A stretch of DNA of 38,144 nt from Deltaproteobacteria bacterium (GTDB lineage: Bacteria; Desulfobacterota; Desulfobacteria; Desulfobacterales; JAHEIW01): positions 1 through 38,144 of the forward strand of contig JAHEIW010000029.1 of the NCBI GenBank assembly GCA_024639185.1, given 5' to 3'. Made by a program: the position numbers and the translations under genes. Positions within the stretch are counted from its first letter, which is position 1; each line of letters begins with the position of its first letter. This document shows positions 7,800 to 15,651 of the stretch, piece after piece. Below the pieces are notes generated by a model. It was not told where the DNA came from, did no database searches, and saw only the letters and a list, made by a program, of their open reading frames with translations.

Positions 7800-8801
7800 T
7801 TACGGTTTGGGAATACCCAGTTTATCCGGGTTGACTTTGGCTGCTTTCAGCTCCCACAGCGTCCAGGCAAAATTGGATTGCAGTGCGTCAAAAACCTTTC
7901 TTGACTCTGCACCGGTTTTACCCGACAGCAGGTAGTAATTTTCTTTGGCCCAGCTTTTAACCTTATCGGTGGCCATTGCTTTATTGAACGCATCCACCAG
8001 AACGGCTTTACGCTCTTTGGGGACGTCGGCCGGAACCGCAAACCCGATGGCCTGGGAAATCGGCAGGTACTTGGACAGTCCGGGATATGAATCAAAAGAC
8101 GAGGGGATCGTTCCCAGTCCTTCAACCTCAAATGACTGCGGAATCAACATGGCCAGGGCTCGCAATTTGCCGCCGCGCAGCAGTTGCTGTTGCTCGGCCA
8201 AAGAAGTGACGACCACCGACACTTCACCGGCCATAGCCGCGTTCTGACTGGGCGCAGAACCCTTGTAGGGAATGAAGTTGAAATCGGCGCCGGAGCCGTT
8301 TTCCACTGCCAGTAGATTCAGATGATGGATGGAGCCGGCACCACTGGCCGCTGCTTTAATGCTACCGGGATTCTTTTTGGCAGCCTCGATCAGGTCTTTC
8401 AGGGTTTTGTAAGGCGTGTCCGGGGTGACCGAAATTATATCCGGTGAGCCGCCGACGATAAAAACATCCCAGACATTAAAATTTTTGTCCCAGCCGCCCT
8501 GCACGCCGGCGGTGACATTGGATTCGGACAGACCGGTCAAGGTGTATCCGTCATGGGGTCTTGAAAATCCATACATCATGCCGACCGACCCGGCGACCCC
8601 GCCGGTTTTATTGATCACATTGATATTGACCCCTAAAAATTGCTGCATTTCAGCGGCGATAATTCGGTTGCAGGTATCGGTTCCACCACCCGCACCCCAG
8701 ACGACGACTGAGGTGATATTACGCTTGGGAAAATCAGCCGCGTAAACGCCGGTTGCCATGGCCAGAAGCAAAACCAGACCAATAAACAGTACCTTTTTCA
8801 T
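7800..8801 (-). CDS. TctC-family periplasmic solute-binding protein (TTT transporter)
   Basis: A 333-residue secreted protein. A signal peptide covers residues 1-21 (MKKVLFIGLVLLLAMATGVYA) with cleavage before ADFPKRN. The mature protein shows the TctC/Bug features: VVVWGAGGGTDTCNR near the start, INKTGGVAGSVG at about 60-71, and the FNFIPYKGSAP loop that holds the ligand carboxylate. These receptors bind small carboxylates such as citrate, malate, or aromatic and sugar acids. AAGGAGGG sits eight bases before ATG 8801. It is the first gene of the transporter set, followed by a stem-loop and a repeat before TctB/TctA. The ligand is unknown; the neighbours suggest a sugar acid. Confidence 0.93.
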   Translation of the reverse strand: MKKVLFIGLVLLLAMATGVYAADFPKRNITSVVVWGAGGGTDTCNRIIAAEMQQFLGVNINVINKTGGVAGSVGMMYGFSRPHDGYTLTGLSESNVTAGVQGGWDKNFNVWDVFIVGGSPDIISVTPDTPYKTLKDLIEAAKKNPGSIKAAASGAGSIHHLNLLAVENGSGADFNFIPYKGSAPSQNAAMAGEVSVVVTSLAEQQQLLRGGKLRALAMLIPQSFEVEGLGTIPSSFDSYPGLSKYLPISQAIGFAVPADVPKERKAVLVDAFNKAMATDKVKSWAKENYYLLSGKTGAESRKVFDALQSNFAWTLWELKAAKVNPDKLGIPKP

Positions 8802-9090
8802 TGTCTAACCCTCCTTTTAATTGATGTTACTGTGTTTTCTGTGGACCGTTAAAGTCCATCCATTGTTTGGCAGCCTGCCGCACAATATCGGGGAATCGAT
8901 ATGTCCTGCTGCCGAATTCAGAAGAAATTTACGTTTCAGGCTAAACCAAACGCCTTTGAGATGCGCTTTTTAAACCTCCTTTCTGCGTGATGCCGGTGGG
9001 CATGACTCACGTAAACCGGCTATGATTGATTTTTGCTTTCAATACTTTCAATGTTTTTGCCTTATGCTTCTTTGCGCAAAACCTAAGGAT

Positions 9091-10077
9091 TCAATACTGC
9101 CAGCCCGCAGTGTTAAAATGATCCGACACAAATGCCCCCGGTTTTACCAGCTGATCACAAAATGCGAGATCGGTTTCATCCAGGCTAAGGTCAGCTGCCG
9201 GTAGCAAATCCTCTAAATGCGCCAGGGTGCGCGGGCCGATAATCGATGCCGTTATTCCCGGCTGACTAAGCACCCATGCCAGCGCCAGCTGGGGCAGGCT
9301 GCATCCTTTGTCAGCTGCCCGTTTGGCCAGTTGTTGCGCCACTTCAATGCCCGCTTGGGTGATTCGTTCAGCATAGATTTCCTTAAAAGCCCCCCGGCTA
9401 CCGGACGGAATCGCTGCCGCATCCTGGTAGCGACCGGCCAGAACACCCTGGGCCAGTGGTGACCAGGAGATGAGGCCCATATCATAGGCTTTGCACATGG
9501 GTACGATTTCCTGTTCGACCCGGCGATCGAGCAGATTATAAGGCGGTTGTTCGCAGATAAATTTGGGGTAATGGTGTTTATCGGCGGTCCACCAGGCTTC
9601 GACCACCCGCCAGGGCGGATGGGTTGAGCAGCCGGTGTAGCGCACCTTGCCCTTTTGCACCAGCAAATCCAGGGCCGCCAGTGATTCTTCCTGCGGCACG
9701 TTAAAATCGGTGCGGTGTAGAAAGTAAATGTCGATCCAGTCGGTTTTAAGGCGTTTTAAGCTGCTTTCACAGGCGCTGATAATATGATGCTTTGAATTTC
9801 CAACCTCGTTGGGCCCGCTGCCGGTGGGTAGAAACACCTTTGAAGTGACAAAGACATCTTGTCTTTTGCCGCACTCGGCCAGGGCTTCGCCAATGATGCG
9901 TTCACTTTGGCCTTCGGCATAAACATCGGCGCAATCCAGGATATTGATGCCGGCATCCAGAGCCGTATTGATGATATCAAAAGCTTCGGCCTTATCGGTT
10001 GGATTGCCAAAATTCATCGTGCCCAGCGCCAGTTTGGATATGTTTAGGCCGGATCGTCCCAGCCGGCGGTATTCCAT
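9091..10077 (-). CDS. Aldo/keto reductase
   Basis: A 328-residue NAD(P)H-dependent aldo/keto reductase of the bacterial YajO/Gfo-like single-domain type. The catalytic tetrad is visible: Asp48 and Tyr53 (DCADVYAEG), Lys80 (VTSKVF) and His121 (FLHRTDF). The C-terminal NADPH-binding segment includes SIIGPRTLAHLEDLL. It reduces aldehydes or ketones of sugars to alcohols, or the reverse. GGAGG precedes ATG 10077. It is 30 bases downstream of the GntR regulator and so is probably co-transcribed with it, and may handle an aldose or keto-sugar intermediate of the same pathway. The 289-base gap to the TctC-like gene holds an orphan AAAGGAGG site but no open frame. Confidence 0.92.
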   Translation of the reverse strand: MEYRRLGRSGLNISKLALGTMNFGNPTDKAEAFDIINTALDAGINILDCADVYAEGQSERIIGEALAECGKRQDVFVTSKVFLPTGSGPNEVGNSKHHIISACESSLKRLKTDWIDIYFLHRTDFNVPQEESLAALDLLVQKGKVRYTGCSTHPPWRVVEAWWTADKHHYPKFICEQPPYNLLDRRVEQEIVPMCKAYDMGLISWSPLAQGVLAGRYQDAAAIPSGSRGAFKEIYAERITQAGIEVAQQLAKRAADKGCSLPQLALAWVLSQPGITASIIGPRTLAHLEDLLPAADLSLDETDLAFCDQLVKPGAFVSDHFNTAGWQY

Positions 10078-10107
10078 ATTTATATCCTCCGGGGCCCGGG
10101 TATCAGA

Positions 10108-10812
10108 TCAAAATGACGGTCGGATAACTTTGCCACTGTCCGTCTCCAGCGTTTCCGTTTCAATATCCTGTCTGAGATGTGCGATGGTTTTTCTTAAATG
10201 CCGGCGCATCAACTCTTCGGCGGCATCCGGATCTCTATCTCCGATGGCTTTTATGACCGCCAGATGCTCCTCGATGGTCTCATTGGGCGGTCTGACCAAT
10301 CCTTCGGTGGACAGGTACTGATAACTGGCCGTAATAAAGTTGTAGGTTTGCAAGATGCTTTTTAAAAATTCCTTGGCGCCGATTTCGGCAATAAAATTGT
10401 GAAAGCGGCGATCTTCCTTTGCATAGGCTCTAAAGTCGGTAATGTTTTTAGATTCCGCAAAGAATCTGAAAAAATCCCTTAGGACCTTGATCTCTTCATC
10501 AGTGATATGGGCCGCTGCCCGTTTGGCGGCCAGGCCCTCGAGCACCTCGCGCAATTCAAAAATGCTGACCATCTCCTGTTGGGAGAACAGCCGCACGAAA
10601 TATCCGCGGCGCGGTTTGGACTCGACTAATTTTTCATGTTCTAAAAATTTAAGGGCACTGACCAGGGGGGTGCGGCTGATTCCCAGCTCCTGGGCGAGTT
10701 TTTCCTGGGGGATTTTTTCGCCGGGTAGAATCTGGCGTTCGGTGATCATGTTTTTGACGATTTCATAGGCCTTTTGATCTAAATTTTCGTGCTCTGCGCC
10801 TAAATTTTTCAT
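10108..10812 (-). CDS. GntR-family transcriptional regulator, FCD (FadR) subfamily
   Basis: A 234-residue DNA-binding regulator. Residues 12-78 form the winged helix-turn-helix (KIPQEKLAQELGISRTPLVSAL is the recognition region), and residues 85-220 the all-helical FCD ligand domain with acidic and histidine residues that usually hold a metal and a carboxylate ligand (for example FHNFIAEIG and the late HLAVI and RRHLRKT helices). Such proteins normally repress sugar-acid or carboxylate catabolism until the substrate binds. It is the first gene of the minus-strand locus, upstream of the reductase and transporter, and its own promoter carries a matching inverted repeat. It most likely controls the whole locus and itself. 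Confidence 0.93.
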   Translation of the reverse strand: MKNLGAEHENLDQKAYEIVKNMITERQILPGEKIPQEKLAQELGISRTPLVSALKFLEHEKLVESKPRRGYFVRLFSQQEMVSIFELREVLEGLAAKRAAAHITDEEIKVLRDFFRFFAESKNITDFRAYAKEDRRFHNFIAEIGAKEFLKSILQTYNFITASYQYLSTEGLVRPPNETIEEHLAVIKAIGDRDPDAAEELMRRHLRKTIAHLRQDIETETLETDSGKVIRPSF

Positions 10813-10916
10813 CGTCGTATCCTTTCACACAATTGGGCTAAAATCCATGTTCATAGACCAAGAAAATTGAAAAATGGTTTTTAGGTTTAGGGGGATGAAT
10901 GCCGCATACAGGTGGA

Positions 10917-10974
10917 TTTTGTATTTTGCATTTTGTATGCAAAAATTAATACAAGTTCGAGCGCCGATTGTCAA
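10917..10974 (-). promoter_or_regulatory. Sigma-70-type promoter and overlapping operator of the GntR gene
   Basis: On the minus strand TTGACA (10974-10969) is followed after exactly 17 bases by TATTAA (10951-10946), a near-consensus promoter for the GntR gene. An inverted repeat TTGTAT (10933-10938) / ATACAA (10949-10954) covers the -10 box, and TTTTGTAT occurs again at 10917-10924, 14 bases from the first copy. TTGTAT/ATACAA half-sites suit FCD-type GntR proteins, so this is a likely autoregulatory site. The 365-base gap around it holds no gene. Confidence 0.7.
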
Positions 10975-11177
10975 GCAGAATTTTAATCTTATTATAAATA
11001 ATAATTTTAAATAGATAAAAGATATTGACCCGGAATTTTGACCTTTTCGGGATCAAGATCAGCCCTGGTTTGATAAAGATGCGTTTTTATTGCAGTATAA
11101 GATGGCAGGTTTGGCTAATTGGGCGGGTGACATAGCGCATGATTATCCTAAAACTTAGATCCAGGCGATGAAAATCA

Positions 11178-11489
11178 CTAAAAGTCGGGCCGCTGTGCAC
11201 CGCTAAAATTGAGTAAGCCGCCGATGATAATACTGGATAACGCCACCAGAATGAAGGGGTCCCGGGAGAGGCTTTTAATCCGATCGCTGATGCGCTCTTC
11301 GCTCGAGCTGCTGCTGTAGTATTTGGCAATCGGATTGAGAAAAAGAAGCGCAGTGCGCTGCAGCAACTTTCTAAGGTCATCGATATGAACGGGCAGCTTG
11401 ATCCGCTCGCGTCTGACCAGAATCTGAATCACATATCCCAGTGACAACCCGAACAAAATGATACTGAATGAATAGATAAACTTTGACAT
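11178..11489 (-). pseudogene. Remnant of an AEC (auxin efflux carrier) family permease
   Basis: A 103-residue frame that begins like full AEC permeases of about 300 residues: a first membrane helix (FIYSFSIILFGLSLGYVI) and then RKLLQRTALLFLNP. After residue 57 it jumps to SRDPFILVALSSIIIGGLLN, which in intact members lies more than 100 residues further on, and it stops soon after at SGAQRPDF. The polar run YYSSSSSEERISDR marks the join. An overlapping frame (11087-11380) continues the sequence out of frame. This indicates an internal deletion plus C-terminal loss. The family call comes from remembered motifs and is moderate. It is upstream of the GntR promoter and on the same strand. Confidence 0.55.
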
Positions 11490-11606
11490 GCCCAGTGGCT
11501 TCCCTATGCAGAATATCGGGTGCGTTCAAAGGTGATGCCTTATAACGCGCAATTGAGGGTCTGGCAACTCCATTTGGATATCTTCGATGCCAATACTTAT
11601 TAATTA

Positions 11607-11636
11607 TTGACAGGCAGTCGATTTCCAATCTACACA
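11607..11636 (+). promoter_or_regulatory. Possible promoter of the DUF849 gene
   Basis: TTGACA (11607-11612) is followed after 18 bases by TACACA (11631-11636), about 50 bases before the ATG at 11685. The -35 is perfect, the -10 weak. Confidence 0.35.
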
Positions 11637-11684
11637 ACTTAAAAGGCTTCTAAACCACAACGTCTCTTATCAGGAATAAAATCG

Positions 11685-12518
11685 ATGAAACACGACAAAC
11701 CCCGCAAAATTATTGTTGCCGTTGCCCCGACCGGCAAAAAAATTAAACCACCGTCGGTTAATCCGCTGAAGCCGGAAGATGTGGCCCGCCAGGTGATCGC
11801 CTGCGAGAAGGCCGGCGCCAGCATGGTCCATATGCATGTGCGCGATCAGCAAGGAGAACAGACCGAGGATATCACGGATTTTTCTGCCACGGTGGACCTC
11901 ATCCGCAAAGATTCGGGTATTGTCATTCAGGGCTCCACCGGTGGTCTGACCGATTTGACCCTGGAGCAACGTTGTGTGGCTTTAGACGATGCCCGGGTCG
12001 AAGTGGCCTCTTTAAACATGGGCTCCATCAATTTCGGCGAAGACGTCTATGTTAACCGGATGCCGGATATTCGCTACTGGGCGCGGCGGATGGAAGAAAC
12101 CCGCGTGGTTCCGGAGTTGGAAATTTTTGCCGCCGGCATGCTGCCTGCCTACGTCCAGTTGGTAGAAGAAGAGGTGCTCAAACCACCCTATTCGATTGGT
12201 TTTGTCCTCGGGGTGCGCTGGGCTTTACCGGCCAATCCCGAAACCCTGTTGTTTATGAAAACTCTGCTGCCCGAAAAGGATGTGCCCTGGGGAGTGATCC
12301 ATGCCGGGATGCAGGATTTTTCTCTGCTGGCCAGCGCCATCGGCCTGGGGGCATCGGTGGTGCGTGTGGGATTTGAAGACAGCGCTTATTTTGCGCCGAG
12401 CAAAGCCGCCCAAACCAATGCCGAGCTGGTTGAAAGAATCGTGTCGCTGATCAAACAGATGGGATGCGAGGTGGCCAGCTGTGAAGAAGCCAGAGAAATT
12501 CTTGAGATCGGGAAATAA
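11685..12518 (+). CDS. Beta-keto acid cleavage enzyme (BKACE, DUF849 family)
   Basis: A 277-residue zinc enzyme of the DUF849 family, founded on the 3-keto-5-aminohexanoate cleavage enzyme Kce. These TIM-barrel proteins condense a beta-keto acid with acetyl-CoA and split it into acetoacetate and a new CoA ester. The metal ligands are visible as His49 and His51 in MVHMHVRD and Glu230 in VGFEDS, the same positions as in Kce within a few residues. QGSTGG (81-86) and SLNMGSINFG (109-118) are also standard. ATG 11685 has AGGA about ten bases upstream. It stands alone on the plus strand with no acetoacetyl-CoA transferase beside it, so the substrate cannot be read from context. Family length is normal. 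Confidence 0.93.
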   Translation: MKHDKPRKIIVAVAPTGKKIKPPSVNPLKPEDVARQVIACEKAGASMVHMHVRDQQGEQTEDITDFSATVDLIRKDSGIVIQGSTGGLTDLTLEQRCVALDDARVEVASLNMGSINFGEDVYVNRMPDIRYWARRMEETRVVPELEIFAAGMLPAYVQLVEEEVLKPPYSIGFVLGVRWALPANPETLLFMKTLLPEKDVPWGVIHAGMQDFSLLASAIGLGASVVRVGFEDSAYFAPSKAAQTNAELVERIVSLIKQMGCEVASCEEAREILEIGK

Positions 12519-12601
12519 GGAGCTGCCATAATGCGAACTGATGGCTGGGTACCGGACATGTCATTTTCTTCAATGCGATATGATTATTAAGGTGCCTGTG
12601 C

Positions 12602-12674
12602 CCCGATATTAGGGATTCGATAAATATTTCGGGTAGTCCCAAATCTTTGGGTGCCAATCATCCCTAATATCGGG
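12602..12674. repeat. 15-bp perfect inverted repeat with 43-base loop
   Basis: CCCGATATTAGGGAT (12602-12616) pairs exactly with ATCCCTAATATCGGG (12660-12674). The loop has a smaller stem (CCCAAA..TTTGGG). It lies in the 284-base gap between the DUF849 gene and the dehydrogenase. There is no U tract, so it may be a small mobile element, an RNA structure or a regulator site. The rest of the gap shows nothing else. Confidence 0.6.
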
Positions 12675-12802
12675 CCACTGCCGTCTGCCCTGGTAAATCA
12701 TCTGCATATCGCGATTCAGAAAATAACATGTCCGTTTCGCTATTTTGACTTGGTTTAACCCTGAACCGTTGAACCTATTTGCAGGGGGGCAAAACACTAA
12801 AA

Positions 12803-13888
12803 ATGAGCCAAGCGAATAAATTGAGGAAGTTGAAGATCGCGCTGATTCCGGGCGACGGCATCGGTAAGGAAGTGGTTCCCGAGGGGGTGCGGGTGCTGGA
12901 GACCCTTGCCATCCGGTGGGGCTTTGAGGTTAAATTCGACACCTTTCCGTTTGGCTGCGAGTACCATCTGAAGTACGGGGTCATGATGCCTGCAGACGGC
13001 CTGGAGCAGCTGAGCGCTTTTGACGCTATTTTGCTGGGGGCGGTGGGGGATCCCGATGTACCGGATCATGTGTCCCTGTGGGGTTTGTTGATTCCCATCC
13101 GCCGCCAATTTGAGCAATACGTCAATTTGCGCCCGGTGCGCTTGCTGCCCGGCATCCGCTCACCGCTGGCCGACCGCACAACCGCAGATATCGATTTTTA
13201 TATTGTGCGGGAAAATAGCGAAGGTGAATATTCCCGGATCGGCGGGCGGCTTTTCGAGGGCACCGAGCGCGAAATCGTTGTCCAGCAGTCGATCTTTACG
13301 CGTCAGGGAGTGGATCGCATCCTGCGCTATGCCTTTAAACTGGCGCAAAGCCGGCCGGAAAAACATCTGACCTCGGCGACCAAATCAAACGGCATTATCC
13401 ATACCATGCCCTTTTGGGACCAGCGCTATAAAGCCATTGCCAAAGAATTTGTCGATGTCAGCGCCGACCAGTATCATATCGATATTTTAAGCGCCCATTT
13501 CGTTCAGCACCCGGACTGGTTTGATGTGGTCGTGGCCAGCAACCTGTTTGGCGATATCCTGTCTGATCTGGGACCGGCCGTGGCCGGTGGTATCGGTATT
13601 GCGCCCTCGGCCAATCTTAACCCTGAAAGAGACCACCCCTCTATGTTTGAACCGGTGCATGGCTCGGCGCCGGATATTGCCGGTAAAGGGATTGCCAACC
13701 CCATTGCCCTTTTGTGGTCGGTGGTGATGATGCTGGAGTTTTTTGATCAGAAAAAGGCCGCTGCGGATTTGATGGGGGCCATCGAAGCCGTCACTGCAGT
13801 AAGGCAGGTGCTGACACCGGATCTGGGCGGGAAAGCCGGCACAGCCGAATTTACCGATGCCGTGCTGGAAAAGATGGCACCGCCTTAA
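12803..13888 (+). CDS. Tartrate / D-malate dehydrogenase type decarboxylating dehydrogenase
   Basis: A 361-residue member of the isocitrate/isopropylmalate dehydrogenase family. IALIPGDGIGKEV is the N-terminal nucleotide/Mg region. The substrate loop reads VRENSEGEYS, the form found in tartrate dehydrogenase and D-malate dehydrogenase and not in LeuB. Also visible are VNLRPVRLLPG, the catalytic Lys in SATKSNG, and the Mg-binding SNLFGDILSDLG, then EPVHGSAPDIAGKG for NAD. It oxidises and decarboxylates a 2-hydroxy diacid with NAD. An in-frame TTG at 12779 extends the frame, but I prefer ATG 12803; a G-rich run at 12784-12789 is a slightly distant ribosome site. It may feed pyruvate or glycerate metabolism; no partner gene fixes the substrate. 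Confidence 0.9.
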   Translation: MSQANKLRKLKIALIPGDGIGKEVVPEGVRVLETLAIRWGFEVKFDTFPFGCEYHLKYGVMMPADGLEQLSAFDAILLGAVGDPDVPDHVSLWGLLIPIRRQFEQYVNLRPVRLLPGIRSPLADRTTADIDFYIVRENSEGEYSRIGGRLFEGTEREIVVQQSIFTRQGVDRILRYAFKLAQSRPEKHLTSATKSNGIIHTMPFWDQRYKAIAKEFVDVSADQYHIDILSAHFVQHPDWFDVVVASNLFGDILSDLGPAVAGGIGIAPSANLNPERDHPSMFEPVHGSAPDIAGKGIANPIALLWSVVMMLEFFDQKKAAADLMGAIEAVTAVRQVLTPDLGGKAGTAEFTDAVLEKMAPP

Positions 13889-13893
13889 CGGAT

Positions 13894-14376
13894 TTATTCA
13901 GTTTTGTTCTTTTTTAAATCTTTGAGCCGCTGGGCGAGTTCGTTGTAGGTGTCCTCGTCGAACTGGTCGATTTCAGTGGCGTGCACCTTCCAGGTCTGCA
14001 GGCACATTTTGGCATCATGCGGGCTGTTTTGCTCGATATAAAATTCAAAGCATTTTAAAGAATCGTCTACCGATTTTTGATACAGCTGCTGCTTGAATTC
14101 CTCGTATTTCCGGGGGTCAAATTTGCCGGCATCCATGGCTGCCGCATGCCAGACATTCAGCCGGACACGACCGGCGTAAAAGCCTTCCTTTTCCAACGCC
14201 CGCTTTAGTCGCCAGAGGGCATTGGCCGCTTCCAGATTGAGCATCCGCTGCCGCGCTTTTTCCTCTTTGGTCTGCTCGGCCCAGACCAGCGGCACGGCAA
14301 CAGGGGCCAGGATCATGGCGCCATAAAGACAGAGTGCGATGATCCATAATTTTTTATGTTTGCTCAATTGAATCAT
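13894..14376 (-). CDS. Small secreted helical protein of unknown function
   Basis: A 160-residue protein with an N-terminal signal peptide (about residues 9-33, hydrophobic IIALCLYGAMILAPVAVPLVWA, cleaved near VWA-EQ). The mature part is highly charged and mostly helical, with two cysteines (CFEFYIEQ and MCLQTW) and a lysine-rich end (LKDLKKNKTE). I do not recognise a family. Its stop is five bases from the stop of the convergent dehydrogenase gene, and no terminator is visible between them. The codon use resembles its neighbours. It is likely periplasmic; a tetratricopeptide-like helical fold is possible but not shown. Confidence 0.7.
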   Translation of the reverse strand: MIQLSKHKKLWIIALCLYGAMILAPVAVPLVWAEQTKEEKARQRMLNLEAANALWRLKRALEKEGFYAGRVRLNVWHAAAMDAGKFDPRKYEEFKQQLYQKSVDDSLKCFEFYIEQNSPHDAKMCLQTWKVHATEIDQFDEDTYNELAQRLKDLKKNKTE

Positions 14377-14441
14377 ATCTGAAGTTCATGCTGTGTATCT
14401 GGGCAAGATCGACCCGTAATCTTTTCAATCACAAACTCTAA

Positions 14442-14471
14442 TTTTAACCTAAAAATCAGATTAGGTCAAAA
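14442..14471. promoter_or_regulatory. Operator-like imperfect palindrome upstream of the HMGL-like gene
   Basis: TTTTAACCTAA (14442-14452) and TTAGGTCAAAA (14461-14471) are inverted repeats with one mismatch and an 8-base spacer, in the divergent gap between the secreted-protein gene and the lyase gene. It could be a repressor site; no regulator is nearby. Confidence 0.35.
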
Positions 14472-14561
14472 TGCAAGTTCGCCTGGCTGTAGTGGCGGGA
14501 AATATCAAAAGAGGTTGATCCAAATGGGTCTTAAAGATATAACTTTACATCTTTTAGTTTT

Positions 14562-14594
14562 CAGAAGACAGAAGTCAGAGGACAGATGTCAGAT
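14562..14594 (+). repeat. Degenerate 7-nt tandem repeat (CAGAAGT type)
   Basis: Four and a half units of CAGAAGA / CAGAAGT / CAGAGGA / CAGATGT / CAGAT follow each other just upstream of the lyase gene. It is one of several short-period degenerate tracts in this window. Confidence 0.6.
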
Positions 14595-14621
14595 AGATCG
14601 ACTGAGCGAAGACAATAAAAT

Positions 14622-15548
14622 ATGAAAGTGATGATGCCATATCCTCCCAAAGTGGTCATTGAAGAGCAGGGCCTGCGCGATGGTCTGCAGAGCGAAAAAA
14701 CCCCGCTGCCCACCGCTAAAAAATCAGAGCTGATTGACGCCCTGGTAGATGCCGGCGTGCGGCGGATTCAGGTGGCATCGTTTGTGAATCCCAAGCGCAT
14801 CCCGCAAATGGCCGATGCCGATGAGCTGTGCGCCAACCTGAAACAGCAACCCGGCGTCATTTACAGTGCCCTGGTGCTCAACACCAGGGGTATCGAGCGC
14901 GCAGCGGCGGCGGGTCTAAAGCACGTTTCGGCTTCAATTTCCGCCAGTGATACCCACAGCCGCAAAAATGCCAATGCCCCTCTGGCGGATGCCCGCCGGC
15001 AGTTTGCCGACATGATAAAGATCGGCAAAGCACGCGGGCTGACCGTCAGCGGCGGTCTGCAATGTGTCTTTGGCTGCCGATTCGAAGGGGCCATCGACCC
15101 TGAAGCTGTTTTTGATATTGTCAAAGAACAACTCGACCAGGGTATTGATGAAATCGTGCTGGCAGACACCACCGGCATGGCCAACCCACATTCCATTCAA
15201 CAAATTTGCGCCCGGGTCATCGAGCTGGCCGGCGGCACGCCCGTGATTTTGCATCTGCATGATACCGAGGGCAAAGGTCTTGCCAATGTGCTGGCCGCCC
15301 TCTCGCTGGGGGTGGATCATTTCGATACGACCTTCGGCGGCATAGGCGGCTGCCCCTTTATCAAAGGAGCCTCTGGCAACATCGCCACCGAAGATCTGGT
15401 ATGGATGCTCTCACAGATGGGGATTGAGACCGGTATCGATGTTGGCAAGATCGCTGCCATCAGCCGCAAATTGGAATCCTTTTTCAAGAAACAATTTGCC
15501 GGCAAGATGCACCGCCTGTTGGCCAGAGACGACATTCAAGTGCTGTGA
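14622..15548 (+). CDS. Hydroxymethylglutaryl-CoA lyase-like enzyme
   Basis: A 308-residue DRE-TIM metallolyase of the HMG-CoA lyase type. The N-terminal catalytic motif EQGLRDGLQSE (Arg19, Asp20), the metal histidines 211 and 213 (LHLHDTEG), and the catalytic-loop cysteine 244 in GGCPFIKGASGN are all in place. The expected reaction splits 3-hydroxy-3-methylglutaryl-CoA or a close analogue into acetyl-CoA and a keto acid. Start ATG 14622 has only a weak site, and two further ATG codons follow at residues 4 and 5. The partner genes of leucine breakdown are absent, so it may act on a different 3-hydroxyacyl-CoA. FdhD follows after 103 bases. Confidence 0.9.
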   Translation: MKVMMPYPPKVVIEEQGLRDGLQSEKTPLPTAKKSELIDALVDAGVRRIQVASFVNPKRIPQMADADELCANLKQQPGVIYSALVLNTRGIERAAAAGLKHVSASISASDTHSRKNANAPLADARRQFADMIKIGKARGLTVSGGLQCVFGCRFEGAIDPEAVFDIVKEQLDQGIDEIVLADTTGMANPHSIQQICARVIELAGGTPVILHLHDTEGKGLANVLAALSLGVDHFDTTFGGIGGCPFIKGASGNIATEDLVWMLSQMGIETGIDVGKIAAISRKLESFFKKQFAGKMHRLLARDDIQVL

Positions 15549-15651
15549 ATGAAACCGCTTGCAGCTCTTGAAATTTCAGTTTGTGACCGTTATCTTAACT
15601 TAGAGCCAAAACCATTGATGCTTCATTTTTGGGTGTCATTCGGAAAATACG

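Noticed and set aside
1..8801. Known sulfo-transketolase (sulfoquinovose) pathway
   Set aside because: That route also uses a split transketolase, but no sulfoquinovosidase, sulfo-sugar isomerase or matching exporter is visible, and the TTT transporter and DUF1537 kinase do not fit it.
8960..8990. Strong AAAGGAGG ribosome-binding site on the minus strand upstream of the TctC-like gene
   Set aside because: No start codon with an open frame of useful length follows it.
11087..11380. 97-codon minus-strand frame overlapping the AEC remnant
   Set aside because: It is another frame over the same decayed DNA; only the frame 11178-11489 gives AEC-like sequence.
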